Assembly: GCA_027484825.1 (NCBI GenBank)
Contig: JAIXSE010000032.1
Coordinates: 62,001 to 126,000 of the forward strand
Direction of reading: 5' to 3'
Length of the DNA: 64,000 bases
Source: Rubrivivax sp.
GTDB taxonomy: Bacteria > Pseudomonadota > Gammaproteobacteria > Burkholderiales > Burkholderiaceae_C
The position numbers and the translations under genes were made by a program. The notes beneath the pieces were generated by a model. The model was not told where the DNA came from. It was given only the letters and a program-made list of their open reading frames with translations, and searched no databases. Position 1 is the stretch's first letter, and each line of letters starts with the position of its first letter. Shown here in pieces: positions 1 through 9,544 of this stretch.

Positions 1-107
1 TTGCGCAGCAGCTCATTGAGCCAGCGCAGGTCCTCGGGCACGTCGTCGATCAGCAGTATCAGTGGCGCCGTAGCCCCGGGAGGGACGGCGGTTTCAGTCT
101 CCGTCAT
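1..107 (-). CDS. Response regulator receiver protein, N-terminus only (runs off left edge)
   Basis: The reverse strand from 107 to 1 reads an uninterrupted frame beginning MTETETAV and continuing through LILLIDDVPEDLRWLNELLR. The hydrophobic strand followed by the paired acidic residues IDD is the classic beta-1/acidic-pocket start of a CheY-like receiver domain, so this should be the first 35 residues of a two-component response regulator. The rest, including the phospho-accepting Asp, lies outside the window. An in-frame ATG at 153-155 would add 16 residues; neither start has a clear ribosome binding site. The gene is divergent from the two-partner secretion genes. Whether it regulates them cannot be told from here. 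Confidence 0.65.
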   Translation of the reverse strand, partial: MTETETAVPPGATAPLILLIDDVPEDLRWLNELLR

Positions 108-324
108 AGGGAAGAGATTGTCCGGCCCCACCCTGGCGATTTCCGGCTCCGGCATCGCAAGACGTCGCGCAGCGCGCACAAGTACCACGTAAAAATTTCA
201 CATCGTTGCACTCAATGTCGGGCGGCATTCCTTTTGGCAAAGGGCAGAGGCGTTTTTGCAAAACCCGGTGCACCCCGGGGCGCAGATAAACGCGACCCAA
301 GCACATAAGACCAAGGGAACCCAG

Positions 325-2046
325 GTGCACGAGATCAAGAATCTGCGCATGGCTGCAGCGCTGCTGAGCATGTCGCCTTTGTTAACGATCGCCGCCACGC
401 CGGACGCCGGCCAGTTGCTCAATGAGCGACAGCGGGTCGAACAACCGGCCAGCCGCCCCAACACCGAACCCAAGGCTGACGCCACCGCGCTGCCGCAGGC
501 CGCCGGACAGCCGGGCCTGACCGCCCTGGTGCAGCAGGTGCGCTTCACCGGCGCCGACGGTCTAGCGACCGAGAACGAGCTGCAGGCCTGGGTGGCCGAC
601 GGCGTCGGTCAACGTCTGAACCATGCCCAGATGCAGGCCCTGGCCGCCCGCGTGACGGCCCGTCTGCAAGCCAAGGGCTATCTGCTGGCTCGCGCCTACC
701 TGCCGCGCCAGGACCTGAGCGGCGGCGAACTGCAGATCGCAGTGGTGGCCGGCCGGCTGCAGGACGGCCCCGGCCGCCTGGGCCTGACCGGCGGCAATGC
801 TGCGCTGCAGGCCCGCCTGCGTGCCATTGCCGATGCCAACCTGCCCGAGGGGCCCGCCAAGGCGGAAGACCTGGAACGTGCGCTGCTGCTGATGCGCGAC
901 GTGCCCGGCATCAGCGTGCGCTCGGCCCTGGCCAAGGGCGACCAGCCCGGCACCAGCCGCCTCGAAGCCCAGGTGGAAGAGCAGCGCGCCTGGGGTGTCT
1001 CTGCCTCGGTGGACAACTTCGCCAACCGCTACACCGGTGATGTGCGTGCCACCGTGCGCGGCGTGCTCAATCGGCCGCTGGAACGCGAAGACCAGGCCTT
1101 TGTCTCGCTGAGCAAGACCCGTGACACCAGCCAGGCTGCCGCGTCCTACGCCTGGGCCTTGTCGCCCAAGGGACTGCGGGCCAACGTCAACGCCTCCTAC
1201 CTGCGCTACAGCGTGGGCCTGGAACTGGCACCGCTGGAGCTGCGCGGCACCGCCCGCAGCCTGGGCGCCGGCCTGAGCTTCCCGCTGCAGCGCGCCCGCG
1301 AAAGCAATGTCTGGCTGAATCTGGATGCGGAAGAGCGCCGGCTGGACGACGATGCGCTGGGCGTGTCGCTGCACCGCCGCCGGGTGGACCGCATGAGCGC
1401 CGGCTTCAGCGCCAATGCCTGGGACGACCGTTTTGGCGGCGGCCAGACCGATTGGGGCGTGGGCGTGGCCAGCGGCCAGGTCTCCCTGGCCCGGAATCCG
1501 GACGATGCCCGTGCCGACGCGGTCGGCGCCTCCACCCAGGGCAGTTTCACCAAGCTGAACTGGCATCTGGGCCGCAACCAGAGCCTGCCGGGTCTGGGCA
1601 GTTGGACGCTGTTCGTGTCGGCCAACGGCCAACTGGCCACCGACAACCTCGATTCCTCCGAGAAGTTCATCCTCGGCGGCCCCGCCGGTGTGCGGGCCTA
1701 TGCCGTGGGCGAGGCCTCCGGTGACAGCGGCTGGCTGGCCAGCATGGAGCTGCGTCGGGACTTCCGCCTCTACGGCCTGCGCGCGCAGGGCCTGGGCTTC
1801 CTGGATGTGGGCGGCATCACCCAGCACCAGAACCCGTGGACGGGCGCCCTGGCGGATCCGTCCACCAATCACTACCGCCTGGCCGGCGCCGGTCTGGGTT
1901 TCAACGTGTCGGGTGAGCGCTGGAGCGTTCGCAGTGCCTGGGCGCACACCCTGGGGCACAACCCCGGTCGCAGCGCCAATGGCCTGGATGCCGATGGCCG
2001 CGCCGAGCGTCAGCGCGCCTGGGTGCAGCTGAACGTCGCTTATTGA
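325..2046 (+). CDS. TpsB/ShlB-family outer-membrane transporter of a two-partner secretion system
   Basis: Predicted outer-membrane beta-barrel that exports and activates the TpsA protein encoded just downstream. The start chosen is GTG 325, preceded by AAGGGA about seven bases upstream and giving a signal peptide (charged N-terminus, then MAAALLSMSPLLTIAA); an upstream TTG at 256 gives a longer, less plausible leader. Residues about 68-145 fit a ShlB-type POTRA domain and a second POTRA follows to about 210. The rest is the barrel, including the ILGGPAGVRAYAVGE segment near residue 450 that matches the conserved VRGY-type motif of the TpsB superfamily. At 573 residues it has the normal family length. 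TpsB upstream of TpsA with a 29-bp gap suggests one transcript. Confidence 0.93.
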   Translation: MHEIKNLRMAAALLSMSPLLTIAATPDAGQLLNERQRVEQPASRPNTEPKADATALPQAAGQPGLTALVQQVRFTGADGLATENELQAWVADGVGQRLNHAQMQALAARVTARLQAKGYLLARAYLPRQDLSGGELQIAVVAGRLQDGPGRLGLTGGNAALQARLRAIADANLPEGPAKAEDLERALLLMRDVPGISVRSALAKGDQPGTSRLEAQVEEQRAWGVSASVDNFANRYTGDVRATVRGVLNRPLEREDQAFVSLSKTRDTSQAAASYAWALSPKGLRANVNASYLRYSVGLELAPLELRGTARSLGAGLSFPLQRARESNVWLNLDAEERRLDDDALGVSLHRRRVDRMSAGFSANAWDDRFGGGQTDWGVGVASGQVSLARNPDDARADAVGASTQGSFTKLNWHLGRNQSLPGLGSWTLFVSANGQLATDNLDSSEKFILGGPAGVRAYAVGEASGDSGWLASMELRRDFRLYGLRAQGLGFLDVGGITQHQNPWTGALADPSTNHYRLAGAGLGFNVSGERWSVRSAWAHTLGHNPGRSANGLDADGRAERQRAWVQLNVAY

Positions 2047-2075
2047 GCCCCCACAACCAGAACAACACGCACGAT

Positions 2076-5000
2076 ATGAAGAATTCCCTGAATCACGCCT
2101 ACCGTCTGGTCTGGAATGAGGCGACCGGCACCTATGTGGCCGTCGCAGAAACCACCCGTGCCCGCGGCAAGCGCGCCTCCAGCGCCGTCCGCTGCGCTGC
2201 AGCCGCCCTGGTGATGGGCCTGGCCGGTCAGGCCGCGTCCGCGCTCGATACCGGTACCTTGCCCACCGGCGCCACCGTGGCGGCCGGTTCGGCCACCGTC
2301 ACGCAAAACGGCAACTCGCTCAACGTCAATCAGCAGACCCAGAAGCTGGTCATCAACTGGAACAGCTTCGACATCGGCTCCGCCGCCGGCGTCAATTTCA
2401 GCCAGCCCAGCAGCAACGCCATCGCGCTGAACCGCGTCAACAGCGGCATGCCCACGCAGGTGCAGGGCTCGCTGACCGCCAACGGCAATGTCTGGATTCT
2501 CAACAGCGCCGGCGTGGTGTTCGGCAAGACGGCCCAGGTCAATGTGGGCGGTCTGGTGGCCAGCTCGCTGAACCTGTCGGACAGCGACTTCCTGTCCGGA
2601 CACTACACCTTCACCAGCAACGGCCAGGCCGGTGCGGTGACCAATGCCGGCAGCCTGCAGGCGGGCGGTGTGGTGGCCCTGATCGCACCGGTGGTGCGCA
2701 ACAGCGGCAGCATCCAGGGCAGCAGCGTCGCGCTGGCCGCCGGGGACCAGGTCACGCTGGACTTCAGCGGCGACGGCCTGCTGGGTTTCACCGTCGATCG
2801 AGGCGCACTGGAAGCGCTGGTTGAGAACACTGGCAGCATCCAGGGCAGCAACGTCACCCTGAGCGCCCGCAGCGCCAGCACCGCCATGTCCACGGTGGTG
2901 AACAATGAAGGGGTGATCGAGGCCACCGGTCTGTCCACCAGCGGCGGCCGCATCGTCCTGGACGGCGGCAGCACGGGCGAGGTGCATGTGGCCGGCGCGC
3001 TGGACGCCAGCTCCAGCGCGGCCCAGGGCGGTCGCATCACCGTCACCGGTCAGCAGATCACGCTGGACGGCGGCGCCACGCTCAATGCCAGCGGCGCCAC
3101 TGGCGGCGGCACCGTGCTGGTGGGCGGCGGCTACCAGGGTCAGGACAGCAGCCTGCACAACGCCACCACTGTCACGGCGGACAGCTCCGTCAAGGTCAGC
3201 GCCAACGCGACCGACAACGGCAACGGCGGTCAGGTCGTGTTCTGGTCCGACGACAGCACCCGCTTTGCCGGTCGCATCGAGGTGCGCGGCGGCGCCAATG
3301 GCGGCGACGGCGGCAAGGCCGAAGTCTCCGGCAAGCACTCGCTCAGCTACAGCGGCGTCACCGACGCCCGTGCCGACAAGGGCAACACCGGCGAGCTGCT
3401 GCTCGACCCGGCCACGGTCACCATTGCCGCCGGCAGCGGCAACGGGGACCTGTCCGGCAGCACCGTGTATGAGAACGACCTGGAAGCCCAACAGGCCAAC
3501 GTCACGCTTCAGGCCACCGGCAACATCACCATCGCCGACCTGGCCATCAATGGCGGCAATGGCCGCCTGACCATGCTCAACAACGTCAGCCTGCGGCTGG
3601 AGGCGGGCACCACCGGCAATGGGTCGATCAATTTCGTCAACGCCAACAACACGGTGGAAGTGTTTGGCACCGGCAGCATCTACCTGCAGGCCGGCTCCAC
3701 CGGCACCGGCTACCTGACCAACATCGGCAACCTCATCGCCTGGGGCTCTGGCACCAACCCGGGCACACTGCCAACGCACTCGGTCACCTCCGTGGGCAGC
3801 GGCACGCCAAGCGCCGGCTCGGTCACCCTGTATGGCGCGGACGGCGTCACCGTCGGCGGGTCGGTCACCACCCACGGCGGTTATGTGCGCATCTGGGCTG
3901 ACTCGGACAATGCCAGCGGCGGCGGCCTGACCCTGTCGGCCCCGGTCACCACCAACGGCGGCAACCTCTACATTTCCGCCGGCACGGGCGAGATCGACCT
4001 GAACTCCAGCATGACGCTGGGCGCCGGTCGTCTCTACTTCAAAGCCGACGGCAGCTACACCACCGGCACCCGGGTGCTCAGCGGTGTGCTCAGCGCCAGC
4101 GGCGATGTGGCGGTGGACACGCCGTTCACCATGAACGCGGGCGCCAGCATCCTGACTGACGGCATCATCAGCCTGTCCAGCGTCGTCAACCTGAACACCG
4201 GCACCGGCGTGCTGACGCTGCGTGGCAGCGCCATCGACTTCACCGGTGCCACGCTCAACAACCTGAGCACCGCATCGATCCGCCTGGAGCCGGCCGACGT
4301 GACCACCAGCATGGTTCTGGGCGACACCACCGGCTTCGCATCGGTCAGCCAGCTGTCCCTGCTGCAGGGCATCAAGAATCTGACCATCGGCCGTGAAGAC
4401 GGCACCGGCACCATCACCTTGGCCAACAACTTCAGCTTCGGTGCCAATGGCGCCCTGGAGCTGGTGAACAAGACCATCGACATCAGCGCCGGTACGCTGA
4501 CCAATACCGCGGGCAACGTCATCCTCAGCGGTGACAACATCAATGTGGCGCGTACCGTCACCGCCAATGGCGGCGCCGGCAGCGTGACCCTGCGGCAGGA
4601 AGGCGCCGGCACCGACCTGCACCTGGGCACCACTCTGGCCAGCAGCTCCACCTCGGCGGTGAATGCCGCCACCCTGGTGGTGGGCCGCGCCAACGGTGGC
4701 GATGTGATCTTCGACGGCGACATCACCACCAATGCCAGCTCGGTCCACATCATTGCCGGTGGCAAGGTGGAAGGCATCAACGGCGGCGTGTCGGCAGCCA
4801 ACCTGGCGGTGAGCGCCGCTGGCGGCGCCACGCTGACCAGCAGCACCTTCGACTTCACCACGCTGGCCCTGAACGTGGGCGGCAACACCCTGGTGCAGAC
4901 CGGCAGCAGCAGCTGGGGTCTGGGCACGGTGGACGGCGTGAGCGGCCTGACGATCTCGACCACCACCCCCACCACGGTGAACCTGGTGGCGCAGAACAGC

Positions 5001-8000
5001 CTGGGCCTGAATGCCGGCATCCAGCTGGGCGGCGGCGATGCAACGCTGAACCTCAAGGCGCTGAGCTTTGATGCCAGCGGCGCCAGCGTCAGCGGTCAAT
5101 CGCTGGCCACGGTGAGCTTCGACACGGTCAATCCGGCGCAGCCGCTGACCGTGGGCGGCGCCACCAGCATGCTGACCCAGGCGTCGCTGAGCAAGTTCAA
5201 CGGCAGCCAGGACATCGTGATCGGCAGCGCCGGCACGACGGTGGTCGCCGAAGGTGCATTGACCGCCACCGTGGGCCATGAGCTGACCCTGACGGGCGAC
5301 TCGATGACGCTGCCCTACGCCATCACTGCCAATACCGGCAGCCTGCGCCTGCATACCCTCACCGATGCGCTGACGCTGAATGCGCCGCTGACGGCTGGCA
5401 ACACCGTGATCCTGCAGACGGCTGGGGGCAACATCAGCGGCAGCACCGTGGTGACCGCCAACAAGCTGGCCATCGAGGCGGGCAGCGGCGACGTCAGCCT
5501 GAGCGGCACGCAGCAGGTGAACACCGTCGCCGCCCAGGCCGGATCGCTGGAGATGGTCAACGGCAAGAGCCTGATCGTGGGAACCGCGGACGGCGTCAAT
5601 GGCATCACGGTCGACAAGACGGTGGACCTGCGCCTGACCGGCGCCACCTCGGACCTGACGCTGTCCCAGGCCGTGCATGCAGCCAACAGCGGCAATGCCG
5701 TCACCGGCATCCTGCTCGCTTCGGGTCGCAACTTCATCAACAACGTCGGTGCTGCAGCCCTGCAGTCGGATGCCGGACGCTGGCTGGTCTACTCCACCAC
5801 GCCGTCGGCTGACGTGCGCGGCGGTCTGACGCCCGACTTCAAGCAGTACCAGGCCACCACGGCCTCCACCGTGCTGGGCGCCGGCAACGGCCTGCTCTAC
5901 ACCGTGGCGCCGACGGTGACGGTGAGCCTGATCGGCAACACCAGCAAGATCTATGACGGCACCACTGCTGCGACGCTGACGGCTGGCAATACCACCCTCA
6001 GCGGCGCCATCGACGGTGACACGGTCACCTATGCGGTCGCCGGCGCCGGGGTGTATGGCGACAAGAATGTCGGCAGCAGCAAGTCGGTCAGTGTGGACGG
6101 TGTGTCACTGACGGGCGCCAGCAACGGCGCAGTGGTGGTCTATGGCTACACGCTGAGCAGCACCACCGCCAGCGGCAACATCGGCGCCATCACGCCGCGC
6201 AGCATTGGCGCGGCGACCGGCAGCGTGCTGGACAAGGTCTATGACGGCACCACCACCGGCACGCTCGGCACGGTGAGCCTGAGCGGTGTGCTGGCCGGCG
6301 ACGTGGTCGGCGTGAGCGGCGCGGGCAGCGCCACCTTCGCGGACAAGAACGCCGGCACCGGCAAGTCAGTGACGATCAGCGGCCTGACCCTGAGCGGCGC
6401 CGACGCGGGCAACTATGCCTTCGACAGCAGCGCCACCGCCAGCATCACGCCCAAGGCGATCGGTGCGGCGGCCGGCAGCGTGCAGAGCAAGGTCTATGAC
6501 GGCACGACGGCGGCCACCCTGGGCTCGGTGACGTTGAGCGGCGTGGTGGCGGGCGACAGCGTGAGCGTCGGCGGCACCGGCAGCGCCAGCTTTGTGGACA
6601 AGAATGCGGGCACTGCCAAGTCGGCCGTCATCACCGGCATGGGTCTGAGCGGTGCGGATGCGGCCAACTACGTGTTCGACGGCTCCGCCACCGCCGCCAT
6701 CACGCCCAAGAGCGTGAGCGCTGCAGCGGGCAGCGTGCAGGACAAGGTCTACGACGGCACGACCCAAGCGACCGTTGGCACCATCAGCCTCAGCGGCGTG
6801 GTGGCCGGTGACAGCGTGGGTGTGGGCTCGGTGGGCAGCGCCAGCTTCTCCGACAAGAATGTCGGCAGCGGCAAGGCGGTGACCGTCAACGGTGTGGTCC
6901 TGAACGGCATCGATGCGGGCAACTACGCGTTCGACACCTCGGCCACTGCGAGCATCACGCCGCGTGCGGTGGGTGTGAGCGCCGACGTGGCCACCAAGGT
7001 CTATGACGGCACGACCGGGGCCACGCTGAATTCGGTGACCCTGTCCAACGTGGTGGCCGGGGATGATCTGGCCGCCAACGGCAGCGCGAGTTTTGCGAAC
7101 AAGAATGCCGGCACTGGCAAGACGGTGAATCTTGACCTGCAACTGAGCGGCACCGATGCGGGCAACTACATGCTGCCCGCCGGCGCTGTCACCAGCACCG
7201 GCACCGTCACCGCCAAGGTGATCTCGGCCGGCCCGGTCACCGTGACGACCAAGCTGTATGACGGCAGCACCGTGGCGCTGGTGAGCGGCGGGGAGCTGTC
7301 GGGCGTGGTCGCAGGCGACAAGGTGGGCACCGTGCTGAACGGCAGCTATGACAACGCGGCTGTGGGCGTGTCCAAGACGGTGACCGTGGGTCTGGGCCTG
7401 AATGGCGCGGACGCCGGTAACTATCAGCTGGACAAGTCGCAGACGTCGTCGGTGGGCGCGATCAATCCCAATCCGGCGACTGGCGCGCTGGACGGGCTGG
7501 TGGCGAAGGTGGACACCAGCAATGGCACCAAGGGCAGTGACGGCACTGGCGCGACCGGCAACGGCAGCGGCGGTGGTCAAGGCGGAACCGGGGCGACCCT
7601 GCTGCCGGGGACGGCCGGGACGAATGAGTTGTTTGCGGGAGGCACTGGCTCGGGTTCGGGCACGGGCACTGGGACAGGTTCCGATGTGTCTGGCAACGGC
7701 AACGGCAACGTTTCGACCGGAGGCGTTGCGGATGGCAGTGGCTCCAACGGCTCCGGCAGCAATAGCAATGGCGCGGGTAGCAACAGCGGTGGCAGCAATG
7801 GTGGCGGAGACGGCACCAGTGGATCGTCCGGTAACTCCGCCAATGGCACAGGCACTGGCTCTGGCAGCGATGCTTCGTCCGGTGCTTCCGGCGGCAACGG
7901 CGGCAGCAGCGGCAACGGTAGCTCCAGTGGCAACGGCAGCGGCGTCACCAGCAGCGCAGGCAATGGTTCGTCCGGCACCGGTGCCAAGGGTGACGGCAAT

Positions 8001-8717
8001 GGCGCCGGTCAAGGCGACGGCACTGGCCAAGGCAGCGTGGGTGCAGCCAGCTCCGTTCAACTGAGCACCGAAGGCGAATTCCGGACCGCTGACGGCGTGA
8101 GCGTGAGCACCGTGGGTGGCAATGGCAGCGCTGGCGGATTGCCCGCTGCAGATGCGGCCAACGGAGCCAATGCTTCTGGCGGCGGCACCGCCGGCAACGG
8201 CAGCAACGCTGGCAATGGCGGAACCACCAACGGCAGCAACAATGGCAACAGCAGCACTGCCGACGGTGCAGGCAACACCGCCAGCACCAACGGCAATGGC
8301 AGCGGCAGCGGCAAGCCCTCGACCGGCGGCGGCTCCACCGCCACCGAAACGGTGCTCCCGATCTTCGTGGCCGAGGGCGAGACCGCTCTGAGCTTCCAGG
8401 GCCAGTACCGTGTGGTGGACCAGGGCAGCAGCCTGTCGCTGCAACGCCAGGACGGTCAGCAGGGCGGTCAGCCCTCGCTGAAGGGCTCGGTGAGCGTCCG
8501 CACGCAGGCCGTGCTGCCGCTGGACGGCGGTGAACGCGCCGTGATGCAGCTGACGCTGATGGAAGACGGCACGCTGGTGGCCCTGGTGCCGGACAGTCTG
8601 GCCGCCATGAGCCGCGACACGCTGAGCGCCTATGCGCTGAGCGCGCTCAAGGCCGCCACCGGCTCCAAGGTCACGCAGGTGCGTGCCGTGGTGCTGCGCT
8701 TCACGGCCGCCAAGTAA
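2076..8717 (+). CDS. TpsA-family filamentous haemagglutinin-like exoprotein with YDG repeats
   Basis: Large secreted adhesin of 2213 residues. The N-terminus (NHAYRLVWNEATGTYVAVAE) is an extended signal peptide region, followed by a hydrophobic signal ending near AGQAASA. Residues about 57-175 form the TPS/haemagglutination-activity domain recognised by TpsB (NSAGVVFG stands where NPNGI-type motifs usually occur). A long beta-helix region follows to about residue 1285. Then come six tandem repeats of roughly 80-85 residues, each with a (K)xYDGTT start, GVVAGD and a DAGNY end, matching the YDG family. Residues about 1809-2085 are Gly/Ser/Asn-rich low complexity. The last 120 residues form a separate, unrecognised domain. 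ATG 2076 was chosen because the signal region begins there. No toxin domain is seen, so adhesion or biofilm is more likely than contact-dependent inhibition. Confidence 0.92.
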   Translation: MKNSLNHAYRLVWNEATGTYVAVAETTRARGKRASSAVRCAAAALVMGLAGQAASALDTGTLPTGATVAAGSATVTQNGNSLNVNQQTQKLVINWNSFDIGSAAGVNFSQPSSNAIALNRVNSGMPTQVQGSLTANGNVWILNSAGVVFGKTAQVNVGGLVASSLNLSDSDFLSGHYTFTSNGQAGAVTNAGSLQAGGVVALIAPVVRNSGSIQGSSVALAAGDQVTLDFSGDGLLGFTVDRGALEALVENTGSIQGSNVTLSARSASTAMSTVVNNEGVIEATGLSTSGGRIVLDGGSTGEVHVAGALDASSSAAQGGRITVTGQQITLDGGATLNASGATGGGTVLVGGGYQGQDSSLHNATTVTADSSVKVSANATDNGNGGQVVFWSDDSTRFAGRIEVRGGANGGDGGKAEVSGKHSLSYSGVTDARADKGNTGELLLDPATVTIAAGSGNGDLSGSTVYENDLEAQQANVTLQATGNITIADLAINGGNGRLTMLNNVSLRLEAGTTGNGSINFVNANNTVEVFGTGSIYLQAGSTGTGYLTNIGNLIAWGSGTNPGTLPTHSVTSVGSGTPSAGSVTLYGADGVTVGGSVTTHGGYVRIWADSDNASGGGLTLSAPVTTNGGNLYISAGTGEIDLNSSMTLGAGRLYFKADGSYTTGTRVLSGVLSASGDVAVDTPFTMNAGASILTDGIISLSSVVNLNTGTGVLTLRGSAIDFTGATLNNLSTASIRLEPADVTTSMVLGDTTGFASVSQLSLLQGIKNLTIGREDGTGTITLANNFSFGANGALELVNKTIDISAGTLTNTAGNVILSGDNINVARTVTANGGAGSVTLRQEGAGTDLHLGTTLASSSTSAVNAATLVVGRANGGDVIFDGDITTNASSVHIIAGGKVEGINGGVSAANLAVSAAGGATLTSSTFDFTTLALNVGGNTLVQTGSSSWGLGTVDGVSGLTISTTTPTTVNLVAQNSLGLNAGIQLGGGDATLNLKALSFDASGASVSGQSLATVSFDTVNPAQPLTVGGATSMLTQASLSKFNGSQDIVIGSAGTTVVAEGALTATVGHELTLTGDSMTLPYAITANTGSLRLHTLTDALTLNAPLTAGNTVILQTAGGNISGSTVVTANKLAIEAGSGDVSLSGTQQVNTVAAQAGSLEMVNGKSLIVGTADGVNGITVDKTVDLRLTGATSDLTLSQAVHAANSGNAVTGILLASGRNFINNVGAAALQSDAGRWLVYSTTPSADVRGGLTPDFKQYQATTASTVLGAGNGLLYTVAPTVTVSLIGNTSKIYDGTTAATLTAGNTTLSGAIDGDTVTYAVAGAGVYGDKNVGSSKSVSVDGVSLTGASNGAVVVYGYTLSSTTASGNIGAITPRSIGAATGSVLDKVYDGTTTGTLGTVSLSGVLAGDVVGVSGAGSATFADKNAGTGKSVTISGLTLSGADAGNYAFDSSATASITPKAIGAAAGSVQSKVYDGTTAATLGSVTLSGVVAGDSVSVGGTGSASFVDKNAGTAKSAVITGMGLSGADAANYVFDGSATAAITPKSVSAAAGSVQDKVYDGTTQATVGTISLSGVVAGDSVGVGSVGSASFSDKNVGSGKAVTVNGVVLNGIDAGNYAFDTSATASITPRAVGVSADVATKVYDGTTGATLNSVTLSNVVAGDDLAANGSASFANKNAGTGKTVNLDLQLSGTDAGNYMLPAGAVTSTGTVTAKVISAGPVTVTTKLYDGSTVALVSGGELSGVVAGDKVGTVLNGSYDNAAVGVSKTVTVGLGLNGADAGNYQLDKSQTSSVGAINPNPATGALDGLVAKVDTSNGTKGSDGTGATGNGSGGGQGGTGATLLPGTAGTNELFAGGTGSGSGTGTGTGSDVSGNGNGNVSTGGVADGSGSNGSGSNSNGAGSNSGGSNGGGDGTSGSSGNSANGTGTGSGSDASSGASGGNGGSSGNGSSSGNGSGVTSSAGNGSSGTGAKGDGNGAGQGDGTGQGSVGAASSVQLSTEGEFRTADGVSVSTVGGNGSAGGLPAADAANGANASGGGTAGNGSNAGNGGTTNGSNNGNSSTADGAGNTASTNGNGSGSGKPSTGGGSTATETVLPIFVAEGETALSFQGQYRVVDQGSSLSLQRQDGQQGGQPSLKGSVSVRTQAVLPLDGGERAVMQLTLMEDGTLVALVPDSLAAMSRDTLSAYALSALKAATGSKVTQVRAVVLRFTAAK

Positions 8718-8799
8718 GGTGGCGCAGTGCAGTCCGCTGAGCGGCTTGCACTGACACGCTGAACGCGAGAAAGCGCGGCCTTTGCCGGCCGCTCATGAC

Positions 8800-8834
8800 A
8801 AGGGGAAGACGCTTCGGCGGTCTTCCCCTTTTTT
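8800..8834 (+). terminator. Rho-independent terminator after the TPS operon
   Basis: An 11-bp stem (AAGGGGAAGAC with GTCTTCCCCTT) encloses a short loop containing TTCG and is followed by a run of six T. It lies 83 bp after the TpsA stop and should end the tpsB-tpsA transcript. The stop of the reverse-strand gene beginning at 9325 abuts it, so it could act in both directions. Confidence 0.88.
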
Positions 8835-9325
8835 CATGGCCCCGGGCGGATGGCCCGCACGTTGGCCCCCCTGAACATCGCCTCTGGCGACCACCACTCG
8901 TCAATGGCGCGGCAGGCGTGCTCCTGATGCGCCGACCGATCCGTGAAGGCCAGATACTCGAGGAACTGCGTGATGGCCTGTTCTTGCTGCGGGTTCAAGG
9001 TGGTGAGTCGGGGCGGATCTCGATCCGGGGCGCACAGGCTGGCGATGAGCGCCTCTCCGACCAGTGTTCCTCGGTCGACGTGTCGGATCACATAGTCGGC
9101 CAGCTGAGGCAGGTAGTGCCGCCAAGAGTCGGCATCAAGATGCGCGACGCCCCAGTGGAAGGCTTCCAGGTAGGCGTCGCTCACAACGTCGAGCGTCGGA
9201 TCGAAGGCGGGTGGCTCACGCAAATCGTCCAGGTGGTCGCCACCGCGGAAGGTGATCAAGGGGCGCTTGGCCAGATCGTCGAGGAAAGCGCCCCGCACCT
9301 GCTGGATGAGTTCGGTCGAGATCAT
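8834..9325 (-). CDS. Hypothetical protein, possibly DUF6714-like
   Basis: A 163-residue soluble acidic protein without signal peptide or membrane segment. It has coherent amino-acid composition (LDADSWRHYLPQLADYVIRH, LTTLNPQQEQAITQFLEYLAF, AIDEWWSPEAMF) and good codon use, so it is probably real. The pattern of a short domain describing a tree-like or field-like array of helices with a conserved YLP segment recalls small uncharacterised families such as DUF6714, but the assignment is a guess. It stands alone between the TPS terminator and the EamA exporter. Confidence 0.7.
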   Translation of the reverse strand: MISTELIQQVRGAFLDDLAKRPLITFRGGDHLDDLREPPAFDPTLDVVSDAYLEAFHWGVAHLDADSWRHYLPQLADYVIRHVDRGTLVGEALIASLCAPDRDPPRLTTLNPQQEQAITQFLEYLAFTDRSAHQEHACRAIDEWWSPEAMFRGANVRAIRPGP

Positions 9326-9544
9326 TCAAGGCCCATCATCAGGGTTCATCAAGGGGTACCAAGAGCTGTGAGCCTACTCGAATCCCATGCATGTAGCGGT
9401 CTGGCACGCCAACGCTCTGCCGTGCGCTGATCACCCCCAAGCCCGCTGTACTGGCCGCCCTCTCCACCATCTGTACCGGACCCGCCAGTCGGCTTGCTGG
9501 CATAGTGGGATGCCACTCCCCAATTCCTCAAGCCCCGGCGCGCC

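Noticed and set aside
562-1959. Reverse-strand frame of 465 codons opposite tpsB
   Set aside because: Low-complexity antisense product of a real beta-barrel gene.
2040-5678. Reverse-strand open frame of 1212 codons under the TpsA gene
   Set aside because: Repetitive His/Gln/Gly-rich composition without any domain; it is the antisense of a high-GC repetitive gene. The forward frame has signal region, TPS domain and repeats.
2076-8717. Contact-dependent inhibition (CdiA) toxin with immunity gene
   Set aside because: No VENN or similar pretoxin motif, no toxin domain at the C-terminus and a terminator instead of an immunity gene.
8718-8799. Second hairpin GGCCTTTGCCGGCC region as attachment site
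   Set aside because: Short GC-rich palindrome before the terminator; no integrase or duplicated core.
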